A model generated the notes under the pieces. It was not told the origin of the DNA. It searched no databases and saw only the letters and a list, made by a program, of their open reading frames with translations. A stretch of DNA of 64,000 bases, from NCBI RefSeq assembly GCF_025421715.1, contig NZ_JAOEFC010000001.1:496001-560000 (forward strand), read 5' to 3'. This document shows positions 58,872-64,000 of this stretch, one piece after another. How positions within the stretch are numbered: position 1 is the stretch's first letter; every line of letters begins with the position of its first letter. This DNA is from Microbacterium festucae (GTDB taxonomy: Bacteria; Actinomycetota; Actinomycetes; Actinomycetales; Microbacteriaceae). Made by a program: the position numbers and the translations under genes.

Positions 58872-59519
58872 TCAGTGACCGAGGTAGCGTCCGGGGCGGT
58901 GGTTGAGGGCGAGCACCAGGTTCAGCAGCACGGCGCCGACGGCGCTCATCAGCACGACCGGCCACGGCACGATCAGCAGCGACAGCGCGATGATCACGAG
59001 GTCGAAGATCATCATCGTCCACCCGGCACGGAATCCGGTGAGGTCTTCGACGACGAGCCCGATGACGTTGACGCCGCCGACGCTGCCGCGGTGGCGGAAG
59101 AGGATCAGCACGCCGACGCCGGCCAGCAGGTTGCCGGCGAGGATGCCGTAGAACGGCTGCAGCCCGTCGATCGGGAAGAACGCGTCGTGCACGATCGCGA
59201 ACCCCGAGACCAGCGCGATGCACACCAGGGTGCGCAGCGTGAAGCTCCACCCCTTCTTCCAGATCGCCAGCAGGGCGAACGGCACGTTGATGACGAAGAA
59301 CAGCAGCGGGAGGGGCCACCCGGTCGCGTAGGTCACCAGCAGCGCCAGGCCCGCGGTGCCGCCGGTGACCGCGTCGACCGCGTGCAGCAGGTGCAGCCCG
59401 AGCGAGACGAGGAAGGTGCCGGTGAGGATGCCGAGGATGTCCTCGGCGACCGAGTGCGCGTGGGCCTTCGAGTCGAACACCAACGAGGGCCCGGTCGTCG
59501 GGTCGGCGGGATCTGTCAC
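58872..59519 (-). CDS. YitT-like membrane protein
   Basis: 215 residues with about six membrane helices. ILGILTGTFLVSLGLHLLHAVDAVTGGTAGLALLVTY is the N-terminal pattern of the YitT/DUF161 family (T-GG-AGLA motif), and LLAGVGVLILFRHRGSVGGVNVIGL is an internal repeat of it. Function unknown. GTG 59519 with CAGGAT 6 bp upstream. Confidence 0.82.
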   Translation of the reverse strand: MTDPADPTTGPSLVFDSKAHAHSVAEDILGILTGTFLVSLGLHLLHAVDAVTGGTAGLALLVTYATGWPLPLLFFVINVPFALLAIWKKGWSFTLRTLVCIALVSGFAIVHDAFFPIDGLQPFYGILAGNLLAGVGVLILFRHRGSVGGVNVIGLVVEDLTGFRAGWTMMIFDLVIIALSLLIVPWPVVLMSAVGAVLLNLVLALNHRPGRYLGH

Positions 59520-59525
59520 CACCCA

Positions 59526-59531
59526 ATCCTG
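59526..59531 (-). promoter_or_regulatory. -10-like element for a leaderless mRNA
   Basis: CAGGAT on the minus strand, 6 bp before GTG 59519; matches ANNNT of the consensus only. Confidence 0.35.
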
Positions 59532-59645
59532 CCCCACGCGTGTTTCGCGCTCGTCACGGTGCGACCGGCACAAACGGGTCCTCGGCCCGCGGCATCCGGG
59601 AATGAACAGGGGGTTCCGGTCGTTGTCATCTACCTGGAGGTTCTG

Positions 59646-60053
59646 TTGGGAAAGAACTACATCGACATCGAGAACGACAGCGGCGAGCTGCTGCGCTACC
59701 GGAAGCACGTGAACGGCCGCGGGCTCATCGCCAACGGCGCGAAGGTGCACGCCAGCGCGCTGGTCGAAGCGGGCGCCTACGTCGAACCGGGCGCGCAGAT
59801 CGCCGCGGGTGCACACGTCGGCCGCGGCGTGTGGATCGAACCGGATGCCGTCATCGGCCCGGACGTCGAGATCGCCCCGCACGCCCACATCGGATCGGGC
59901 GCGGCCATCGGCGCGCGCGCGAAGATCGGCGTGCGCACCGTCGTCGGCCGCGGCGCCCTGGTCGTGACCGGGTCGCTCATCGGCGACGACGAGACGATCG
60001 GCGACGGCGAACGCGTCGCGACCGACCGTCGCGGCCTGCGCCTCGCCGCCTGA
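59646..60053 (+). CDS. Left-handed beta-helix (hexapeptide-repeat) protein
   Basis: 135 residues. From residue about 26 a run of six-residue units (IANGAK VHASAL VEAGAY VEPGAQ, continuing to about 125) forms a left-handed beta-helix as in acyltransferases and carbonic-anhydrase-like proteins. It lacks the extra acceptor-domain helices and an obvious catalytic His (a HAHIG segment is present). The TTG start at 59646 is supported by GGAGG five bases before it. Role unknown. Confidence 0.75.
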   Translation: MGKNYIDIENDSGELLRYRKHVNGRGLIANGAKVHASALVEAGAYVEPGAQIAAGAHVGRGVWIEPDAVIGPDVEIAPHAHIGSGAAIGARAKIGVRTVVGRGALVVTGSLIGDDETIGDGERVATDRRGLRLAA

Positions 60054-60141
60054 CCCGCCCCGTCGCGCGCGCTGCGGCATCCGCCCATCACGGGCTCGCC
60101 TACGGGCACCGCGCGAGCGCGCGTGCGGAGCCGCCGTGACC

Positions 60142-60531
60142 TCAGGCGAGGATGAGCAGGATGATCGCGATGAGGGGCAGGGTGCCCTGCAGCGTCGCGG
60201 CGCGCAGGTAGCGCTTGCCCGAGCTGATCAGCACGACCGCGGCGGCGAGCATCGAGCCGACACTGAAGATCGCGAGCACGCGTCCGGCGAGGCCGACCTC
60301 ACCGCCGAGGGCGAACAGCACCAGGCCGATGATCGTGCCGATCGCGAGGAACAGGTTGTAGAAGCCCTGGTTGTAGGCCATCGGCGCGGTCGTGTCGGCG
60401 GCGGCTTGGTCGGCGACCGAGAAGCGCTTCCAGGTCTCGGGGCGCCGCCACGTGATGCTCTCCATCGTGAAGATGTAGATGTGCAGGGCTGCGGCCAGGG
60501 CCGCGACCAGCGTGGCCAGCGTTGCGATCAT
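60142..60531 (-). CDS. DUF1304 family membrane protein
   Basis: 129 residues with four membrane helices. HIYIFTMESITWRRPETWKRF and MAYNQGFYNLFLAIG are the two conserved DUF1304 motifs. Function unknown. ATG 60531 with TATCGT 6 bp upstream; divergent from the orphan LysR-like gene across 31 bp. Confidence 0.88.
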   Translation of the reverse strand: MIATLATLVAALAAALHIYIFTMESITWRRPETWKRFSVADQAAADTTAPMAYNQGFYNLFLAIGTIIGLVLFALGGEVGLAGRVLAIFSVGSMLAAAVVLISSGKRYLRAATLQGTLPLIAIILLILA

Positions 60532-60537
60532 GCCCCG

Positions 60538-60543
60538 ACGATA
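60538..60543 (-). promoter_or_regulatory. -10 element for a leaderless DUF1304 mRNA
   Basis: TATCGT on the minus strand, 6 bp before ATG 60531; only 7 bp separate it from the divergent element at 60551. Confidence 0.55.
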
Positions 60544-60550
60544 GCGCGAC

Positions 60551-60556
60551 TACGCT
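60551..60556 (+). promoter_or_regulatory. -10 element for a leaderless mRNA
   Basis: TACGCT 6 bp before ATG 60563. Confidence 0.55.
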
Positions 60557-60562
60557 GACGGT

Positions 60563-61288
60563 ATGGCGGCTCGCGCACACGGCGGCACCCCCGCGCGGAA
60601 GGGACGCTCGCAGCCGACCCGCCGCGGCGGCACCGCCCCGACCCCGAAGGCCCGGTCGAAGCAGGCGTCGACGCCGAAGCCCCCGCCCCCACCCGCCGGA
60701 CCGTTCCGCCTCGGCGCGATCGCCGGCGCGACTCCGGGCAAGTGGATCGACGTGTGGCAGCAGCGGATGCCGCGCACCCCGCTGGAGCTCGTGCCGCTCG
60801 AGGTCGCCGACCAGCGCGCCGCGCTCGACGACGACATCGTCGACGCGGCCCTCGTGCGCCTGCCGATCGACCGCGACGACCTCCACGTGATCGCGCTCTA
60901 CGACGAGGTCGCCGTCGTGGTGTGCGCCGCCGACTCCCATCTCACCGCCGCCGACGAGCTGACGCTCGCCGATCTTGCCGGCGAGGTCGTCATCACCCCT
61001 GCGGATGCCGCGATCACCGTCGCCGTCCCGGATGCCGTCGCGCCGCGCTTCACGCCCCCCGAGACGACCGCCGACGCGATCGCCACCGCCGCCACGGGCG
61101 TCGGGGTGGTCGTCGTGCCGATGTCGCTGGCGCGCCTGCACCACCGCAAAGACACCGAGTGGCGTCCGCTGGCCGACGGCCCGCTGTCGCCGGTGGCGCT
61201 CGTGTGGCCCGCGGAGCGCACCACCGAGCTCGTGGAGACCTTCGTCGGCATCGTGCGCGGCCGCTCGGCGAACTCGTCCCGCGCCTGA
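60563..61288 (+). CDS. Orphan LysR-type substrate-binding domain protein
   Basis: 241 residues. Instead of the LysR helix-turn-helix, residues 1-46 are basic and low-complexity (Arg, Lys, Pro, Ala, Thr). From FRLGAIAGATPGKWIDVW onward the sequence follows the LysR effector-binding fold: DAALVRLPIDRDDLHVIALYDEVAVVV, ADSHLTAADELTLADLAGE, and IATAATGVGVVVVPMSLARL. So it is an effector domain without a recognisable DNA-binding domain, possibly a co-sensor, or the basic tail may bind nucleic acid non-specifically. Confidence 0.8.
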   Translation: MAARAHGGTPARKGRSQPTRRGGTAPTPKARSKQASTPKPPPPPAGPFRLGAIAGATPGKWIDVWQQRMPRTPLELVPLEVADQRAALDDDIVDAALVRLPIDRDDLHVIALYDEVAVVVCAADSHLTAADELTLADLAGEVVITPADAAITVAVPDAVAPRFTPPETTADAIATAATGVGVVVVPMSLARLHHRKDTEWRPLADGPLSPVALVWPAERTTELVETFVGIVRGRSANSSRA

Positions 61289-61367
61289 CCCGTCCGGCCG
61301 CACCCGCAGCCCGCCCCCGCAGCCCCGCCCCCGCACCCGCACCCATCCGGACGCCGGGCAGACCGAA

Positions 61368-61400
61368 CGGGTCGGTGAGGCCCCACACCTCACCGACCCG
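61368..61400. terminator. Strong hairpin terminator
   Basis: 13-bp perfect stem CGGGTCGGTGAGG/CCTCACCGACCCG with a 7-base loop in the gap between the LysR-like gene and the convergent CHAT gene. Likely terminates one or both. Confidence 0.65.
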
Positions 61401-61573
61401 CGGACGGGCGTCATACCCCCCGGTCAGCCGTCCTTGTGGGAATGCGCTCGCCGCTCCCCAGCGACTCTCGCTTGCGCGGCGATTCGGTGAGGCCCCCCGA
61501 CCTCTCCCGCGCGGTCATTCCGTATGAGAGGAGCGGTGTCGGGATGCCCTGATACATCCCCGCCCGAGATTTC

Positions 61574-64000
61574 TCAGAACCCGTTGCCGTGGCACTGGAA
61601 CGGGGCGAGCACCCCGGTGCGCTCGGCGGCGACGGCCAGGGCCACGGCGGGTGCCTGCCCGGCCGCGAGTCCCTCGTGCATCGCGCCGAGCAGCTCGCAC
61701 GCATCGTCGTCGGCGACGATGACCGGGGCGGCGACGACCGCGCCGGCGCCGGCGTGCAGCCACGCCCGCGTCATGCCGACCGCCTCCTCGCCCCACCGCA
61801 CCGACGAGCGCCCCGACTCGCAGGCCGACAGCACGACGGTGCCCGGCACCCGCGGCATCCGGTCGATGTCGTAGCCGAACAGCACCCCATCGGCCAGTTG
61901 CAGACCCGAGAAGACCGGGTTGTCGACCGCGTGGCGGCCGTGGGCGCTGATGTGGAGCACGTCGACGGATGCCGCGAGCTCGCCGACCGCGTCGACGGTG
62001 GCCGCCGCGCCCTCGCGCACGGTCGCCGACGACCACGCCGCCGCGCCGACGGCGGCCTCTTCGGCCCCGCGTGCCACGCGCGGTCCGACGGCGAACCCGG
62101 CCGTGGTGGGCACGACCCCGGCGGCCGCGCGCCCGTGCACCCAGCGCGAGACCGATCCGGCCAGCGTGAAGGCCCGGCCGCGGAAGGCGGGGAGCATGCC
62201 CCAGGGCATCCCCGCCAGCACGCCGGGCGCCGTGAGCACGACGCGGGCGGGGTCGATGCCCCGCAGCGGCTCGTCGAGGAGCATCTGCGACAGCCGCTCC
62301 ACGCGGCCGGCCAGCGAGCGGGCGACGACGGGCACCATGGGTCCGGTGCGCACCATGGCGGCCATGTCGAGGTCGGAGCGCAGACCCGCCAGAGCGGTGC
62401 GCAGATCGCCCCACGCCGGGAGGGTCACCACGCGCGCGCCGGCGGCGGTGACGACCACGCACGCCAGACCCACGGGGCTGAAGACGAACGAGAGCACGGC
62501 GGTGTCGGCATCCAGCACGGCAGCGGTCTCGCCGAGCGAGACGCGAGCCTCGATGTCGGCGGCGCCGGTGGTCGTCCACTGCCGGTGCCGCAGCCGGTCG
62601 GACAGTTCGACGGCGCGCGGGTCGGAGGCCCAGTCGGCGCTGCCGAGGTCGGCGCGCAGCGCCCGCAGCTCGCCGAGCTCGGCGGCCTGCTCGGGGTCGC
62701 CGGGTGGGCGCAGCGGTAGCACCTGCAGGCTCAGGTGCCGGGCCCGCTCCGACCAGTCGAACAGCACGTCGGGCCGGCCCGAGCGCACCGCCGAGCCCAG
62801 TCCGGCGAGGATCAGCCCGTTGCCGTACATCGACAGCGAGGTCTGCAGGTCGAGGCTGCCGAACGACGACCGCCACCGGGCGAGCTCTTCCAGCCCGTCG
62901 GCGGCATGCCGGCGGGCGGCGGGTTCGCGCCCCGCGGCGATCGCGCGCTCGACGCGCACCTCGGCGGCGAGCAGGCGCACCTCGAGGGGCGCGGATGCCG
63001 GCAGGGCGGGCAGCCGTCCCGCCGGGCGCCCGTGGCGCGCGCGCCACAGTTCTCGCGAGAGCCGCAGCGCGTCGCTCTCACCGCGCAGCCCCGCCGTGTG
63101 GAGCGTGCGGATCACCCCGTCGGCGTCGGCGGGATCGACGGGGCGGTCGGGCACGACCTTGCCGACCCGGTCGATCGCCCCGCCCGCCAGCCGGGCACGC
63201 AGACGCACGCCGTCGGCGCGCGCGGCCCACGAGGCCGACCCCAGGGCGCCGAAGCGCCGCGCCGAGACGGCCGCCGCCCGCGCCGCCGCCGGCGGGTCGT
63301 GGCGCAGCAGCGAACGGGCCAGCTGCAGCTCGGCCTCGGCCCGTGCCTGCGGCATCCTGTTGGCGCCGAAGGTGCGCGCCGCGCGCTGCAGCAGACGCTC
63401 GGCCTCGGAGACGAGTCCGGCGTCGCGCAGCGCCTCGGCCAGGTCGACGTCGCCGATCGCGGCGCTGGCGGCCGACGACTCTCCGGCCAGCTCGCGCGCG
63501 GCGCGCATCTCGCGCATCGCGCCGACGAGGTCGCCGGACAGGAGCGCCACGTAACCGAGGTTGTGCTGGGCCTCGGCGACGTCGACGGGCGTGCCGTGCG
63601 CGCGATAGAGCGCCACGGCCGCCTGCAGATCGGCGGCGCCGGCGGCGAGGTCGCGCCGCTGCATCGCGACGAGGCTGCGGTTCATGCGGAGGTTCGCCTC
63701 AGCAAGGGGGTCGGCCGCCAGGGCCGCGATGCCGCGCCCCAGCCAGGCGTCGGCGTCGTCGAGCCGCCCCCGGTAGAGCAGGGTCACCCCGAGCTGCCCG
63801 GCCAGCACGCCGCGCGTGTGATCGGTGATGTCGGGCGTGGCCAGCGCGCCGCGCACGATGCGCTCCCCCTCATCGTGCTCGCCCAGCTGCACGAGCACGT
63901 AGGCCGTCGTCCCGGCGATGCGCGCGGCGAGGTCGGTGTCGGTCGCCGCGGCCGCCGCCGCACCGAGCAGACGGTGCGCCTCGGCGAAGCGCCGCTGGTC
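61574..64000 (-). CDS. TPR-CHAT protein (caspase-like), N-terminus outside window
   Basis: At least 808 residues; the frame is open to the right edge. The visible N-terminal half is tetratricopeptide repeats (e.g. AEAQHNLGYVALLSGDLVGAMREM). The C-terminal ~330 residues are a CHAT domain with VDVLHISAHGRH (catalytic His) and GTVVLSACESG (catalytic Cys), both present, so it may be an active protease. CHAT proteases serve in bacterial immunity and regulated proteolysis (e.g. Craspase, gasdermin-linked systems), but here no partner gene is visible on its downstream side. Confidence 0.92.
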   Translation of the reverse strand, partial: DQRRFAEAHRLLGAAAAAATDTDLAARIAGTTAYVLVQLGEHDEGERIVRGALATPDITDHTRGVLAGQLGVTLLYRGRLDDADAWLGRGIAALAADPLAEANLRMNRSLVAMQRRDLAAGAADLQAAVALYRAHGTPVDVAEAQHNLGYVALLSGDLVGAMREMRAARELAGESSAASAAIGDVDLAEALRDAGLVSEAERLLQRAARTFGANRMPQARAEAELQLARSLLRHDPPAAARAAAVSARRFGALGSASWAARADGVRLRARLAGGAIDRVGKVVPDRPVDPADADGVIRTLHTAGLRGESDALRLSRELWRARHGRPAGRLPALPASAPLEVRLLAAEVRVERAIAAGREPAARRHAADGLEELARWRSSFGSLDLQTSLSMYGNGLILAGLGSAVRSGRPDVLFDWSERARHLSLQVLPLRPPGDPEQAAELGELRALRADLGSADWASDPRAVELSDRLRHRQWTTTGAADIEARVSLGETAAVLDADTAVLSFVFSPVGLACVVVTAAGARVVTLPAWGDLRTALAGLRSDLDMAAMVRTGPMVPVVARSLAGRVERLSQMLLDEPLRGIDPARVVLTAPGVLAGMPWGMLPAFRGRAFTLAGSVSRWVHGRAAAGVVPTTAGFAVGPRVARGAEEAAVGAAAWSSATVREGAAATVDAVGELAASVDVLHISAHGRHAVDNPVFSGLQLADGVLFGYDIDRMPRVPGTVVLSACESGRSSVRWGEEAVGMTRAWLHAGAGAVVAAPVIVADDDACELLGAMHEGLAAGQAPAVALAVAAERTGVLAPFQCHGNGF

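Overview
The window looks like a chromosomal segment of a high-GC Gram-positive bacterium of the Microbacteriaceae, most likely a Microbacterium-like genus. The evidence is the very high GC content, the frequent 'ggatgcc/ggcatcc' words, the actinobacterial style of RpoB/RpoC and of the ribosomal proteins, and a family-typical accessory set (DUF6421, DUF4916-type NUDIX, Lhr helicase, Nei2-like glycosylase). No prophage, integron, CRISPR array, tRNA or rRNA was seen.

Layout. (1) 1-8750, leftward: S10/spc ribosomal operon from rpsJ to rpsE (rpsE is cut by the window edge); rpsN is missing from its usual place between rplE and rpsH. (2) 8951-9166: a small MT0933/Rv0909-like protein. (3) 9271-13872, leftward: str operon rpsL-rpsG-fusA-tuf with its promoter, an intercistronic hairpin and strong terminators. 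(4) 13899-19325: an FHA-domain membrane protein, three further envelope or hypothetical proteins, and two convergent, distantly paralogous exported proteins that share four cysteines. (5) 19326-20034: a gene-free, repeat-rich island. (6) 20035-27663, leftward: rpoB-rpoC with promoter and terminator. (7) 27716-32834: 5-oxoprolinase genes (pxpA and a pxpB-pxpC fusion), a spermidine-synthase-fold methyltransferase-like protein, a TPR protein, a SprT-like metalloprotein and a ComB-family phosphatase. (8) 32861-35388: a GH3 glycosidase of reversed domain order with two LacI-type operator candidates. (9) 36001-40137, leftward: histidine kinase, response regulator, ABC ATPase and FtsX-like permease, which look like one envelope-stress or antibiotic-response module. 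(10) 40225-45543: an Lrp/AsnC regulator, DUF6421, an MFS transporter, an SDR and a threonine-aldolase-like enzyme. (11) 45604-53201: a DivIVA-like coiled-coil protein, a degenerate NUDIX protein, an esterase, an acyltransferase-like membrane protein, an ABC-F protein behind an attenuator-like leader, and a secreted beta-propeller. (12) 53249-64000: Lhr helicase, Nei-type glycosylase, a YitT-like membrane protein, a hexapeptide protein, a DUF1304 protein, an orphan LysR effector domain, and a TPR-CHAT protein that runs off the right edge.

The most consistent non-coding signal is a -10-like hexamer (TANNNT or close to it) exactly 6-7 bp before the start codon of at least sixteen accessory genes. 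This implies widespread leaderless transcription, in contrast to the long structured leaders of the ribosomal, rpoBC and ABC-F transcripts. The most unusual single locus is the ABC-F gene. Its 5' leader holds a nine-codon ORF and alternative hairpins, one of which would cover the ribosome binding site. Its coding region carries a 73-bp palindrome-bounded element read through in frame, which shares features with an intergenic palindrome at 19611-19702.
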